NCBI GenBank assembly: GCA_963713625.1
Contig: CAVQMN010000001.1
Location: forward strand, 62,001 to 126,000
Length of the DNA: 64,000 nt
DNA from: Bog-756 sp963713625
GTDB lineage: Bacteria; Actinomycetota; Acidimicrobiia; Acidimicrobiales; RAAP-2
Reading direction: 5' to 3'
The notes beneath the pieces are model-generated. The model worked only from the letters and a program-made list of their open reading frames with translations. It ran no database searches and was not told the DNA's origin. This document shows positions 32,659 to 42,898 of the stretch, in pieces. The first letter of the stretch is position 1; each line of letters opens with the position of its first letter. A program made the translations under genes and the position numbers.

Positions 32659-34257
32659 CTACTTCATCTCCACCTGGTCCAGATAGTCGTCGTCCCAGTG
32701 GGTGAAGATCTCGTCGGGCAGCTTGAGGGCGTGGGTGGGACGGAGGGCGTGCACGAAGGACCGGTCGTGGCTGACCACCACGATGGTCCCCGCCCAGCGG
32801 CTGAGCATGGTGCCGACCGCCTCGATGGAGGACGGGTCCAGATTGTTGGTGGGCTCGTCGAGGAGGAGCACGTTGGCCCGGCCCGCGGCCAGCATGGCCA
32901 GGCCCAGTTTGGCCCGTTCGCCGCCCGACAGGGTCTTCGGCATCTGATGCGCGGCCTTGCCGGCGATGCCGAACGAGCCGAGAAGGGCCCGGCGTTCGGT
33001 CTCGTTGACCAGGACGGTGTCATCGATGTTCTCGAGCACGGTGCGCCCGAGGTCGATCTGCTCGTGCTCCTGGGCGAAGTAGCCGAGGGTCACGTTGGCC
33101 CCGAGCTCGACCTCGCCCGCCGTCGGCTCTTGTACACCGGCCAGGCATCGGAGCAGGCTGGACTTGCCGGCGCCGTTGCGGCCGATGACCACCATCCGGT
33201 CGCCCCGCCGGCAGTGGAAGTCGACCTTCTTGAGCACGGTGGTCGGCCCGTAGCGCACCGAGAGGTCGACGGACCGGATCGGCACCTCGCCCGACCGGGT
33301 CGGGGTGGGCAGCCGGAACGCGCTCTTCTTCTCCCGCTTGTGCACCTCGGTCTTCGATGATTCGAGTCGCTCGACCCGCTTGTCGAGGGACTTGGCGATC
33401 CGGGCCCGACGGTTGGTGCTGCCCCGCATGGAGTCGGCCAGGGTGGACAGACGCTTGATCTCCCTGCCCTCGAGCAGGGCCGACCGCTCGCGCTGGCTCT
33501 GGTCGGCCTCGAGCTGGACCATGTAGGACGAGTAGGTCCCCTTGAACTCGTGGAGTCGGCCGTCGGAGAGGTGTAGCACCTTGTTGATCGACCGGTCGAG
33601 CAGCTTGAGGTCGTGGGAGACGACCAGGATGGCCCCCGGGAAGCGCTCGAGCTCCTCCATCAGCCACCGCTTGGCCGGAAGGTCGAGATGGTTGGTGGGC
33701 TCGTCGAGGATCATGGTGTCGGGTCCCTGGAAGAGGATCCGGATCAGGTCGACCCGTCGGCGTTGGCCACCGGACAGGCTCTCGATGTCCTCGAGCAGGA
33801 GTTCCTGGCGGAGGCCGAGGCCGTCGGCCAGGCGGGCCATGGTCGACTCCGCTTCGTAGCCGCCGTTCTCCCGGAACTGCTCTTCGAGGTCCGAGAAGAG
33901 CTCGATGTTCTCGGTCGACGGGTCCTTGCTCATCTGGGTCCGGGCCTTGCCGAGGGCGTCGTCGAGGACGTCGAGGCCCCGACCCGAGAGCACGTGGGAG
34001 AAACCGTTGGGCTCGAGTCCGAGGCCGTGGGTCACCGGCATCTGGGGCAGATAGCCGAATGTCCCCCGGATGTGGGAGCTCCCGGTGGACCGCACGTTCC
34101 GCCCGGGCTCGTCGATGACCACAGAGATGAAGGTCGATTTTCCGGTGCCGTTGCGGCCGACCAGGGCGACCTTCTCGCCCGCGCCGACCACGAACGAGGC
34201 GTCCCGGAGCAGGGTCCGGTCACCGATTTCGATAGTGAGAGAGGAGCCGACGATCAT
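32659..34257 (-). CDS. ABC-F family ATPase
   Basis: 532 aa with two ABC domains and no TM segment. Domain 1: Walker A GRNGTGKST, signature LSGGQRRRVDL, Walker B ILDEPTNHLD. A charged linker/arm (QSQRERSALLEGREIKRL to REKKSAFRL, about 245–315) resembles the P-site tRNA interaction motif region of ABC-F factors. Domain 2: GRNGAGKSS, LSGGERAKLGL, LLLDEPTNNLD. ABC-F proteins bind ribosomes, either as translation factors or antibiotic-resistance factors; the sequence does not decide which. No clear ribosome binding site precedes the ATG. Confidence 0.92.
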   Translation of the reverse strand: MIVGSSLTIEIGDRTLLRDASFVVGAGEKVALVGRNGTGKSTFISVVIDEPGRNVRSTGSSHIRGTFGYLPQMPVTHGLGLEPNGFSHVLSGRGLDVLDDALGKARTQMSKDPSTENIELFSDLEEQFRENGGYEAESTMARLADGLGLRQELLLEDIESLSGGQRRRVDLIRILFQGPDTMILDEPTNHLDLPAKRWLMEELERFPGAILVVSHDLKLLDRSINKVLHLSDGRLHEFKGTYSSYMVQLEADQSQRERSALLEGREIKRLSTLADSMRGSTNRRARIAKSLDKRVERLESSKTEVHKREKKSAFRLPTPTRSGEVPIRSVDLSVRYGPTTVLKKVDFHCRRGDRMVVIGRNGAGKSSLLRCLAGVQEPTAGEVELGANVTLGYFAQEHEQIDLGRTVLENIDDTVLVNETERRALLGSFGIAGKAAHQMPKTLSGGERAKLGLAMLAAGRANVLLLDEPTNNLDPSSIEAVGTMLSRWAGTIVVVSHDRSFVHALRPTHALKLPDEIFTHWDDDYLDQVEMK

Positions 34258-34401
34258 GAGGGGGGGTCATCAGGTCACGACGGGAACGCGTCCCCGGATC
34301 GATGCCGGGGAGGTTGTCGTGATCGAGCCCGCCCATTCTCCCACACCAGGGTCGGGGCACCGACCGGGTATGGGCCGACGTGCCCGGCGGCTGCGCCCGG
34401 C

Positions 34402-35535
34402 TCAGCCTCCCGAGGCCAGGACGTCGCCGCCGGCCGGGGGAGTGGGATCGTCCACCGCCTCCAACCATCCGGCCGGAAGCCTGACCGGCCGCGGCCCATT
34501 GGTATGGCCCCGGGCCATGCGCGTGGCCGCCGGGGGAAAGGGCAGTGTGGGATCGAGGCCGTCGAGGAGGCCGACCACCTCGTCCCGGGTCGAGGCCTGG
34601 CCCAGCGACCGGCGGACGACCGGCCCCACCGCGAATCCGGTCAGGTACCAGCCCGCGTGCTTGCGGAACTGCCTGATTCCCAGGTTTTCACCGAAGGAGC
34701 GGCATAGGAGGTCGGCGTGGGTGCGCATCATGGTGACGATCTCCCCCAGGTCGGGCGGAGCCTGTGGCTCCCGGCCCGAGAAGGCGTCGGCCAGATCGCG
34801 GAACAGCCACGGCCGACCCAGGCAGCCGCGTCCCACCACGACCCCGTCGCACCCGGTGGCGGCCACCATGGCCAAGGCATCCGACGCCTCCCAGAGGTCG
34901 CCGTTGCCGAGGACCGGTATGGAGGTGATGCGTGTCTTGAGCTCGGCGATGGCGTCCCAGTCGGCCCGACCGGAGTAGAGCTGTTCAGCCGTGCGGGCGT
35001 GCAGGGTGACGGCGGCCACCCCCTCGCCCTCGGCGATCCTCCCGGCGTCGAGATAGGTGACATGGTCGTCGTCGACACCGATGCGCAGTTTGACGGTGAC
35101 GGGAACCGATGCCGCCGCGCCGACTGCGGCGCTGACGATGTCCCGGAAGAGGGCCCGGTGGACGGGGAGGGCGGCGCCGCCACCCTGGCGTGTCACCTTG
35201 CCGGCCGGGCAGCCGAAGTTGAGGTCGATGTGATCGGCGCCGATCTCGCCGACCAGGCGGCGGACCGCGTCCCCCATCACCCCGGGGTCGACTCCGCAGA
35301 GCTGGATGCTGCGGACGGGCTCGTCTTCGCCGAAGGCGGCCATGGCCAAGGTCTTGGCGTTGCCCTCGACCAGGGCCCGCGCCGTGATCATCTCGCTCAC
35401 GTAGAGGCCGGCGCCGTACGTCCGGCACAGCCGGCGGAAGGCGATATTGGTCACCCCGGCCATCGGGGCCAGCACCACCGGCGGGTCGACGGCCACCGGC
35501 CCCAGCTTGAGCGCCGGCCCCGGGGGTCCACTCAC
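34402..35535 (-). CDS. dusB: tRNA-dihydrouridine synthase (DusB/NifR3 type)
   Basis: 377 aa. FMN enzyme that reduces uridines in tRNA D-loops. Seen: VVLAPMAGVTNIAFRRLC at the start of the TIM barrel, HIDLNFGCPAGKVTRQGGG with the catalytic Cys (about residue 112), VTVKLRIGVDDDH, TLHARTAEQLYSG, IPVLGNGDLWEASDA, and GRGCLGRPWLF for the FMN phosphate. GTG 35535 overlaps the Maf stop (GTGA), so the two are coupled. In actinobacteria dusB and maf are often close. Confidence 0.95.
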   Translation of the reverse strand: MSGPPGPALKLGPVAVDPPVVLAPMAGVTNIAFRRLCRTYGAGLYVSEMITARALVEGNAKTLAMAAFGEDEPVRSIQLCGVDPGVMGDAVRRLVGEIGADHIDLNFGCPAGKVTRQGGGAALPVHRALFRDIVSAAVGAAASVPVTVKLRIGVDDDHVTYLDAGRIAEGEGVAAVTLHARTAEQLYSGRADWDAIAELKTRITSIPVLGNGDLWEASDALAMVAATGCDGVVVGRGCLGRPWLFRDLADAFSGREPQAPPDLGEIVTMMRTHADLLCRSFGENLGIRQFRKHAGWYLTGFAVGPVVRRSLGQASTRDEVVGLLDGLDPTLPFPPAATRMARGHTNGPRPVRLPAGWLEAVDDPTPPAGGDVLASGG

Positions 35536-36137
35536 GGCCGGACCTCGGCCCACAGATCGGTGATAGCGATGCCCAGCCGCGCCAGGAGGGAACGGAACAA
35601 GGGCAGCGAGAGGCCGATGACATTGCCGGGATCGCCGTCCACCCCGTCGATGAACGGCGCCGACCGGCCGTCGAGGGTGAAGGCTCCGGCCACCGACAGG
35701 GCCTCACCCGTGGCCAGGTAGGCGTCGAGCTCGGCCTCGGTGGTCAACCCGAACCGGACGGTCGTGCCCGCCACCCCCGTCGCCCGATGCGCGGTGGCCC
35801 CGTCGATGACACAGTGCCCGGTGAACAGTGTGGCGCTTCGGCCCCGCATGGCCCGAAGCCACTCGGCGGCCTGGGACGCCGACTCCGGCTTGCCGAGGGA
35901 CCGCCCCTCGAACTCCAGCAACGAGTCGCACCCCACCACCACGGCGTCGCCCACCCCTCGGGCGACGGCCTCGGCTTTCTGCTCGGCCAGGAGCGTGACC
36001 AGGGTGGGGGTGTCGGCGGCATGGAAGGCTTCCTCGACCACGCCGCTGACCACGACCTCGGGGTCGAAGCCGGCGTCCCGGAGGAGCCGGAGCCGCGCCG
36101 GCGAGCCCGAAGCCAGGACCAGCGTTCGACGACACAT
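35532..36137 (-). CDS. maf: Maf-like nucleotide pyrophosphatase
   Basis: 201 aa. Maf proteins hydrolyse non-canonical or modified nucleotides and sanitise the pool. LVLASGSPARLRLLRDAGF is the N-terminal signature; GDAVVVGCDSLLEFEGRSLGKP carries the Asp of the active site, and GEALSVAGAFTLDGRSAPFIDGVDGDPGNVIGL the C-terminal motif. It is typical length. The ATG at 36137 has TACGCT 7 nt upstream, so it looks leaderless. Coupled to dusB by a 4-nt overlap. Confidence 0.93.
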   Translation of the reverse strand: MCRRTLVLASGSPARLRLLRDAGFDPEVVVSGVVEEAFHAADTPTLVTLLAEQKAEAVARGVGDAVVVGCDSLLEFEGRSLGKPESASQAAEWLRAMRGRSATLFTGHCVIDGATAHRATGVAGTTVRFGLTTEAELDAYLATGEALSVAGAFTLDGRSAPFIDGVDGDPGNVIGLSLPLFRSLLARLGIAITDLWAEVRP

Positions 36138-36144
36138 GGCCAGA

Positions 36145-36150
36145 AGCGTA
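36145..36150 (-). promoter_or_regulatory. -10 box, leaderless start for the maf–dusB operon
   Basis: Minus-strand TACGCT, 7 nt before the maf ATG at 36137. Confidence 0.5.
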
Positions 36151-36235
36151 GGTGGTCGGTCGGTGGGGCAGAACCGGCGGGCACCGTCGGTGACGCCGGA
36201 CGTGTGGTCGGACGCCGGATGCGCGATCCTGGGGC

Positions 36236-36517
36236 ATGACCGATACCGGTATCACCCTGGCCCCGACCCAGGTCGACCCGGAGCTCGACGGCGACCACGA
36301 GCGGATGTCCCACATCGTGCTGGAAGGGTTCAAGCCGGAGAAGGGCGACTACATCGCGGCCGGACCGACCGTGGTGGAGGGCATGGTCAACGGGACCGCC
36401 GTGAAGGCGTTGTGCGGCAAGATCTGGGTCCCGGGGCGCAATCCCAAGCGGTATCCCATCTGCCCGACGTGCAAGGAGATCGCCGAGGCCCGGGGGTGGA
36501 AGGTCCCCGCCGGCTAG
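36236..36517 (+). CDS. DUF3039-family small protein
   Basis: 93 aa. The C-terminal half carries VKALCGKIWVPGRNPKRYPICPTCKEIAEA, the signature of DUF3039, a family confined largely to actinobacteria and of unknown function. Three Cys residues (CGK, CPTC) suggest a metal site. The N-terminus is acidic. Start ATG 36236 is preceded by GATCCTGGGGC with no strong ribosome binding site. Divergent from maf across 98 nt. Confidence 0.9.
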   Translation: MTDTGITLAPTQVDPELDGDHERMSHIVLEGFKPEKGDYIAAGPTVVEGMVNGTAVKALCGKIWVPGRNPKRYPICPTCKEIAEARGWKVPAG

Positions 36518-36539
36518 ATCGGCGCTGGCCGGCGCCACC

Positions 36540-36545
36540 TAGGGT
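36540..36545 (+). promoter_or_regulatory. -10 box, leaderless start for the LLM oxidoreductase gene
   Basis: TAGGGT, 7 nt before the ATG at 36553. Another ATG at 36549 is out of frame. Confidence 0.5.
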
Positions 36546-36552
36546 GGAATGA

Positions 36553-37641
36553 ATGGTCAGCCCGCCCGAGGTCGCCTGGTTTGCTGCGCTGTGCGACGAC
36601 GACTACGAGTTCCTGGGCGAACCCGATGCGGGCCTGGCCAGCAGCTGGGAGCACTGCCGGGCCATCACCCTCGCCGCCGAATCCGCCGGGTACGACAGCA
36701 TCCTCCTGCCGTCGGGGTACGCGTTGGGCATCGACAGCGCGGCCTTCGCCGCCGCGGTGGCCACCCAGACCCGGCGCATCAACCTCCTGCTGGCCGTGCG
36801 CATGGGCGAGCTCGTCGTGCCCCAGCTGGCGCGCCAGCTGGCCACGATCGATCAGATCTGCGGCGGCCGGTTGGTGCTCAACGTCATCTCCAGCGACGTG
36901 CCCGGCGCATCGCTGCCCGGACCCGACCGCTACCGGCGGACACTCGAGTGCATGGACGCCCTTCGCTCCCTCATGTCCGGCCGGTCGGTGGAGACGTCGG
37001 GACGGTTCGTCGATCTGGCCATCGACCCACCCCGGATCGCGGCGTCGCGGCGCCGCTGCCCGCCGTTCTATTTCGGTGGCCTGTCCGAAGAGGCCAAGGC
37101 CTGTGCGGCCGCCGGAGCCGACGTCTACCTCATGTGGCCCGACACCCCCGCCGAGGTCGCCGCGGTGATCGGAGACATGCAGGCCCGAGCCGCCGCATTG
37201 GGCCGTTCCCTGCGTTTCGGGTGGCGATCCCACGTCATCGTGCGCGAGACCGAGCCGGAGGCACGGGAGGCGGCCCGCCGACTCCTGTCCCGGCTCGATC
37301 CGGACACCGGCCGGTCCATCCGGACCCGGTCGCTCGACGCCACGTCGTCCGGAGTGGCGCGCCAAGCCGAACTGCGGGCCGGGGCCGACGAGGAGGGCTA
37401 TGTCGGCCGCCACCTGTGGACAGGCGTCGGACGGGCCCGGAGTGGCGCCGGCGCCGCCATCGTGGGTGATCCGGACCAGGTGCTGGCCACGCTCGGGGAG
37501 CTCCGGGACGCGGGCGTCGACTCGTTCATCCTGTCGGGCTACCCGCATCTGCGCGAGTGCGACCTGTTCGCCCGCCACGTGCTGGCCCGGATGGAGCACG
37601 GCCCGCTCGAGATTCCGGGTCAGCCGGTCACAGGTCGCTGA
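36553..37641 (+). CDS. LLM-class flavin-dependent monooxygenase (SsuD-like)
   Basis: 362 aa TIM-barrel enzyme of the bacterial luciferase family. AAESAGYDSILLPSGYALGIDSAAFAA, RINLLLAVRMGELVVPQLARQLATIDQICGGRLVLNVISSD and PPFYFGGLSEEAKACAAAGADVYLMW fit the SsuD (alkanesulfonate monooxygenase) group, which uses FMNH2 and O2 to release sulfite. There is no reductase or transporter next to it, and the sulfur substrate is inferred. A second, distinct SsuD-like gene is at 56270. Confidence 0.88.
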   Translation: MVSPPEVAWFAALCDDDYEFLGEPDAGLASSWEHCRAITLAAESAGYDSILLPSGYALGIDSAAFAAAVATQTRRINLLLAVRMGELVVPQLARQLATIDQICGGRLVLNVISSDVPGASLPGPDRYRRTLECMDALRSLMSGRSVETSGRFVDLAIDPPRIAASRRRCPPFYFGGLSEEAKACAAAGADVYLMWPDTPAEVAAVIGDMQARAAALGRSLRFGWRSHVIVRETEPEAREAARRLLSRLDPDTGRSIRTRSLDATSSGVARQAELRAGADEEGYVGRHLWTGVGRARSGAGAAIVGDPDQVLATLGELRDAGVDSFILSGYPHLRECDLFARHVLARMEHGPLEIPGQPVTGR

Positions 37642-37667
37642 GTCCCGGGTCGGGCATCGGGCGAGGC

Positions 37668-37997
37668 TCAGTGGGTGGTTCGGGGGCCCATGTGTCCGCG
37701 TACGACCGCTTCGAAGGCGTCCGGATCATCGGGGGTCACGAAGGGGATCACCCTGCGTCCGAGGTCCAGGAAGAACCCGGCCGACTTGCCGGGCCGGTGT
37801 GGGTCGAGATTGGCCCAGTGCCTGAAGTCCCCCGAGCCCCAGATCCGCCCTTTGCCGTGCGCGGCACTCATGGCGAAGCGCTCGAGCGAGCGGATCGAGG
37901 AGTAGGGGACGCGTTTGGTTCCCCACGGGAAGTAGTAGCCGCGGATCCTCACCTCATCGTCGGTGCACTCGATCCGCCCGTCGCTGTAGGTGTCCAT
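37668..37997 (-). CDS. small PH-like domain protein
   Basis: 109 aa. TYSDGRIECTDDEVRIRGYYFPWGTKRVPYSSIRSLERF and RIWGSGDFRHWANLDPHRPGKSAGFFLDLGRRVIPFVTPDDPDAF have the beta-strand/turn pattern of small bacterial PH-like proteins common in actinobacteria. There is no signal or TM, and function is unknown. It converges with the LLM gene, 26 nt between stops. Confidence 0.72.
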   Translation of the reverse strand: MDTYSDGRIECTDDEVRIRGYYFPWGTKRVPYSSIRSLERFAMSAAHGKGRIWGSGDFRHWANLDPHRPGKSAGFFLDLGRRVIPFVTPDDPDAFEAVVRGHMGPRTTH

Positions 37998-38099
37998 CCG
38001 CGTATTGGATCACAGGTGGAGCCCATCCCGCCCGCCCCGTTCGGGCGACAGCCGGTTCTCCCGTTGCGCCGCCGGGTGGGACCGGTCACCATTGTCCCC

Positions 38100-38462
38100 A
38101 TGGAACCTCTGGCCGTCCATCATGTGGCTCTCAACGTCTCCGACGTCGAATCGGGTGTGGCCTTCTACACCGGCATCCTGGGCGGCACCCTTCGGGGCGA
38201 TCGGCCCGACCTCGGGATCGCCGGCGCCTGGATCGACCTCGGTGGCCAACAGGTCCATCTGGTCGAGGCGCCCGTGCCCCGCAACCTCGGGCAGCATTTC
38301 GCCATCAGGGTCGGTGACCTCGACGCGGTGGTGGACGAGCTCCGGTCGAAGGGGATCGAGGTGGCCGATCCGGTCACCGTGGGCAGCAACCGCCAGACGT
38401 TCATCGACGATCCGGCCGGCAACCCGGTGGAGCTGCACGAGGTGGGCGACACCGGCAGCTGA
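38100..38462 (+). CDS. VOC-family (glyoxalase/dioxygenase fold) protein
   Basis: 120 aa from ATG 38100. AVHHVALNVSDVESGVAFYTGILGG starts the first beta-alpha-beta-beta-beta unit with a metal-ligand His; HFAIRVGDLDAVVDELRSKGIEV begins the second, and IDDPAGNPVELHEVGD ends with the Glu ligand. Typical one-domain VOC metalloenzyme. Members include glyoxalase I, dioxygenases and resistance proteins; nothing here decides among them. The long frame upstream is out of context and not used. Confidence 0.88.
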   Translation: MEPLAVHHVALNVSDVESGVAFYTGILGGTLRGDRPDLGIAGAWIDLGGQQVHLVEAPVPRNLGQHFAIRVGDLDAVVDELRSKGIEVADPVTVGSNRQTFIDDPAGNPVELHEVGDTGS

Positions 38463-38510
38463 TGCAATTGGCGCCGGTGACCGAGCGATCGGGCCGGCGC
38501 GGCCAGGGGC

Positions 38511-38684
38511 TCAACCCCGGCTGACCTCGCCGTGGTCGCGGCAGCGTGCCCGGTAGCCGCCGGGGCTCACCGCCACCGTGAGCCGCCGACCGCAGTGGGG
38601 ACAGAAGCGCGGCGGATCGAGGGTGCGGTTGCATCCGAGGCAGCTGCTCGACGCCGCCCCGCAGCCGGTGCAGTAGCCCGTCAC
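38511..38684 (-). CDS. bsaP: biotin synthase auxiliary protein (BsaP-like)
   Basis: 57 aa (GTG 38684 to TGA 38511). Sequence features: YCTGCGAASSSCLGCNRTL, DPPRFCPHCGRRLTVAVS and YRARCRDHGEVS, i.e. three Cys pairs/clusters with the DPPR(F/Y)C–CGRR–(R)C–HGE layout of actinobacterial BsaP. BsaP is an iron-sulfur protein thought to restore the auxiliary cluster consumed by BioB. It begins 13 nt after the bioB stop, on the same strand, as expected for a bioB–bsaP operon. Shorter than the mycobacterial form. The start has no good ribosome binding site, so it may be read through coupling. Confidence 0.82.
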   Translation of the reverse strand: MTGYCTGCGAASSSCLGCNRTLDPPRFCPHCGRRLTVAVSPGGYRARCRDHGEVSRG

Positions 38685-38697
38685 CGGAAGACCCCGT

Positions 38698-39804
38698 TTA
38701 CAGGACGCCGGTGAGTGCTCCGACCGGCATCCGCAGATCGGACAGCATCTGCAGGTCTTCGTCGGCCGACCGCCCGAGCGTGGTCAGGTAGTTCCCGACG
38801 ATGAGGGCGTTGATGCCCGAGGTCATGCCCATCGACTGCAGTTCGCGCAGGGTGACCTCCCGCCCGCCTGCGTAGCGGAGGATGACCCCGGGCAGGCCGA
38901 GCCGGAAGAGGGCGATCCACCGGATGGCCTCCCAGGCGGCGACCGGCTGCTCGCCGCCCAGCGGCGTGCCGGGCCGGGGGTTCAAGAAGTTGAGGGGCAC
39001 TTCGGTGGGATCGAGCTCCTGGAGCTGGACGAGGAGCTCGATGCGCTGCTCGTCGTTTTCGCCCATCCCGATGAGGGCACCGCAGCACAGCTCCATGCCA
39101 TGGTCGCGCACCAGGCGGCACGTCTCCTGCCGCTCCTCCCAGGTGTGGGTGGAGACCACCTTCGGGAAGAACGACTTGGAGGTCTCGAGGTTGTGGTTGT
39201 ACCGGTGCACCCCGCCCTCGGCGAAACGGCGGGCCTGGTCGTCGGTCAGCAACCCGGCGCTGACGGCGACGTTGAGACCGGTTCGCGCCCGGATGATGGG
39301 TACGAGCTCGAGGAGGCGGACCATGGTGCGCTCGTCCGGACCTCGTACGGCCAGGACGAGGCAGAACTCCGAGGCCCCGCTGGCCTTGGTCTCCTCGGCC
39401 GCTCGCAGCACCTCGTCCGTGTCGAGGAAGGGGGTGGCCTTGACCGGGCTGTCGAACTGGGACGACTGGGAGCAGAAGTGGCAGTCCTCGGGGCAGCCGC
39501 CGGTCTTGGCCGACAGGATGCCCTCCACCTCGACCTCGGGCCCGCACCACTCGAGCCGGACCTGGTGGGCGAGGGCGGCGAGGGAGGTGACCCACGGGTC
39601 GGGCAGTTCGGCCAGCAGGGCGAGCTCCTCGCCGGTCAGGAGACGGCGCTCATCGAGGAGGGCCCGTTCGGCCGCTCGGAGGCGGGCGCGGGCCTTGGAT
39701 CCGTCGATCTCCGGCCGAGCCTGCTCGGTCCGGTTCCGGGGCCGGTTGGGCGCGGAGAGGGTGACGGTGGTACGGATGGGGGTGGCAGAGGTGTCGCCGG
39801 GCAT
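38698..39804 (-). CDS. bioB: biotin synthase
   Basis: 368 aa from ATG 39804. Radical SAM enzyme that inserts sulfur into dethiobiotin. The radical SAM cluster is CPEDCHFC (Cys-x3-Cys-x2-Cys, about residues 96–103); the partner region EILSAKTGG precedes it. CCGALIGMGENDEQRIELL, VPLNFLNPRPGTPLGG and the C-terminal SMGMTSGINALIVGNYLTT are family hallmarks. The upstream in-frame start at 39867 would lie over the divergent gene; TACCGT 6 nt before ATG 39804 supports the shorter form. Followed by the BsaP-like gene. Confidence 0.96.
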   Translation of the reverse strand: MPGDTSATPIRTTVTLSAPNRPRNRTEQARPEIDGSKARARLRAAERALLDERRLLTGEELALLAELPDPWVTSLAALAHQVRLEWCGPEVEVEGILSAKTGGCPEDCHFCSQSSQFDSPVKATPFLDTDEVLRAAEETKASGASEFCLVLAVRGPDERTMVRLLELVPIIRARTGLNVAVSAGLLTDDQARRFAEGGVHRYNHNLETSKSFFPKVVSTHTWEERQETCRLVRDHGMELCCGALIGMGENDEQRIELLVQLQELDPTEVPLNFLNPRPGTPLGGEQPVAAWEAIRWIALFRLGLPGVILRYAGGREVTLRELQSMGMTSGINALIVGNYLTTLGRSADEDLQMLSDLRMPVGALTGVL

Positions 39805-39810
39805 GCCGTT

Positions 39811-39816
39811 ACGGTA
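39811..39816 (-). promoter_or_regulatory. -10 box, leaderless start for bioB–bsaP
   Basis: Minus-strand TACCGT, 6 nt before the bioB ATG at 39804. I saw no obvious BirA or BioQ operator palindrome around it. Confidence 0.5.
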
Positions 39817-39860
39817 GTTGCCCCGGCGGACCGTCCGGCAAGAACGACAGGGGGACCATC

Positions 39861-41159
39861 GTGGCATGGGATTTTTCCACAGAGCCCGAGTTCGAGGAGC
39901 AGCTGGCCTGGATGCGCCAGGTGGTGCGGGACGAGCTCTTCCCCCTCGAGACCTTGGCCTTGGGCTACGACGCCATGCTCGAGGCCATCGAACCCCTCCA
40001 ACAGGAGGTCAAGAGCCGGGGGCTGTGGGCTTCGCACCTTCCACCTGAGCTGGGCGGAGGTGGGTTCGGCCAGGTCAAGCTGGGCCTGATGCACGAGATC
40101 CTGGGCCAGACCCCGTACGGGCCGGTGGCCTTCGGCAACAACGCCCCCGATTCGGGCAACGCCGAGCTGCTGGCAGTGGGCATCGAGTCCTCGGGCCGTG
40201 AGGAGCATCGGGAGCGGTGGTTGCTGCCCCTGCTCGACGGCCGTCTCCGCAGCGGCTTCTCCATGACCGAGCCGGGGGCGGGGGCCGACCCCACGATGAT
40301 CGCCACCACCGCCGTGCGGGACGGTGACGAGTGGGTCATCGACGGTCACAAGTGGTTCACCTCGAACGGATCGGTGGCCGACTTCCTGATCGTGATGGCG
40401 GTGACCAATCCGGATGTCCATCCGTACCAGGGGTGCTCCATGATCATCGTGCCGGCCGACGCCCCCGGCGTCGACATCGTCCGTGACGTGGCCACCATGG
40501 AGGATCCGGTCGAGCACTACGGCAAGTTCGGTGGCCATGCCGAGATCGTCTACCGCGAGGTGCGCGTCCCCTACGAGAACCTCATCGGCCTCGAGGGCGA
40601 GGGTTTCGTGCTGGCCCAGAAACGGCTGGGGCCCGGGCGTATCCACCACTGCATGCGCTGGCTGGGCCAGTCACGCCGGGCCTTCGACATGCTGTGCGAG
40701 CGGGCGGTGTCGCGTACCACCCACCACTCACTGCTGGCCGAGAAGCAGACCGTCCAGAACTGGGTGGCCGACTCCCTGGCCGAGATGACCGCGGCCCGCC
40801 TCATGACGCTCTATGCCGCCTGGAAGATGGACAACGAAGGAGCCTCGGCCGCCCGGGTGGAGATCGCCATGATCAAGTACTACGGCGCCGGTGTGCTCTA
40901 CAACGTGATCGACCGGGCCATCCAGGTCCACGGTGCCCTCGGGTTCTCCACCGACCTCCCGCTGGAGCAGATGTACCGGAACGCCCGGGCGGCGCGCATC
41001 TACGACGGCCCCGACGAGGTCCACAAGGTGACGGTGGCCCGCCAGACCCTCAAGGGGTACAAGCCCACCGACGTTCCGACCGAACATGTGCCCACGAGGC
41101 GGGCCGAGGCACGCGAGCGCTTCGCCGCCCTGCTCGACATGGAGACCGCCGATCGTTGA
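39861..41159 (+). CDS. acyl-CoA dehydrogenase family protein
   Basis: 432 aa from GTG 39861, with a GGGGGA-type ribosome binding site 5 nt upstream. FAD-dependent acyl-CoA dehydrogenase: SGFSMTEPGAGADPTMIATTAV, GHKWFTSNGSVADFLIVMAVT, GFVLAQKRLGPGRIHHCMRW, and C-terminal AIQVHGALGFSTDLPLEQMYRNARAARIYDGPDEVHK with the GFS(T)–R–(R/I)YDGP pattern. It is distinct from the enzyme at 27410 and is not next to other beta-oxidation genes. Confidence 0.92.
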   Translation: MAWDFSTEPEFEEQLAWMRQVVRDELFPLETLALGYDAMLEAIEPLQQEVKSRGLWASHLPPELGGGGFGQVKLGLMHEILGQTPYGPVAFGNNAPDSGNAELLAVGIESSGREEHRERWLLPLLDGRLRSGFSMTEPGAGADPTMIATTAVRDGDEWVIDGHKWFTSNGSVADFLIVMAVTNPDVHPYQGCSMIIVPADAPGVDIVRDVATMEDPVEHYGKFGGHAEIVYREVRVPYENLIGLEGEGFVLAQKRLGPGRIHHCMRWLGQSRRAFDMLCERAVSRTTHHSLLAEKQTVQNWVADSLAEMTAARLMTLYAAWKMDNEGASAARVEIAMIKYYGAGVLYNVIDRAIQVHGALGFSTDLPLEQMYRNARAARIYDGPDEVHKVTVARQTLKGYKPTDVPTEHVPTRRAEARERFAALLDMETADR

Positions 41160-41186
41160 CCGGCAGCGAGCCGAGTCGGGCCGGCC

Positions 41187-42635
<1,449 letters not shown>

Positions 42636-42898
42636 GGTGGCTCCTTCGCTGTGGCCGGCCACGACGGGGAAGCCGGAGTTTGGTAGGCCGCGACCTCGCA
42701 GGTCCGGGCCGATCGGATCGGGACCGGCCGTGCCGGTGGTGGTGGTGGTCCTGCGCCCCGGGTCGCGACGCTCAAATCCTAGCCCAACCGCCCCGTGCTG
42801 CCCGGAACGAGGGCCGAGCCTCCGAGGCGGACGCCCGGTACGATCGCCACCGGTGTCCCGTCCGGGCTGTCCGGCGGGACGGGGAATGGGGGAAGCCG
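42636..42898. other. divergent ahcY/beta-helix intergenic region
   Basis: 263 nt without a gene. A minus-strand TAGGAT-like box at 42776–42781 could start an ahcY mRNA with a leader of about 135 nt, long for this window, where many genes look leaderless. I compared it with what I know of SAH and SAM riboswitches and did not find their cores. The GGGGGAAG ribosome binding site for the beta-helix gene is at about 42888–42894. Confidence 0.4.

Noticed and set aside
42636..42780. SAH or SAM riboswitch upstream of ahcY
   Set aside because: The leader is long enough but I could not find the conserved cores or the expected pseudoknot; not claimed.
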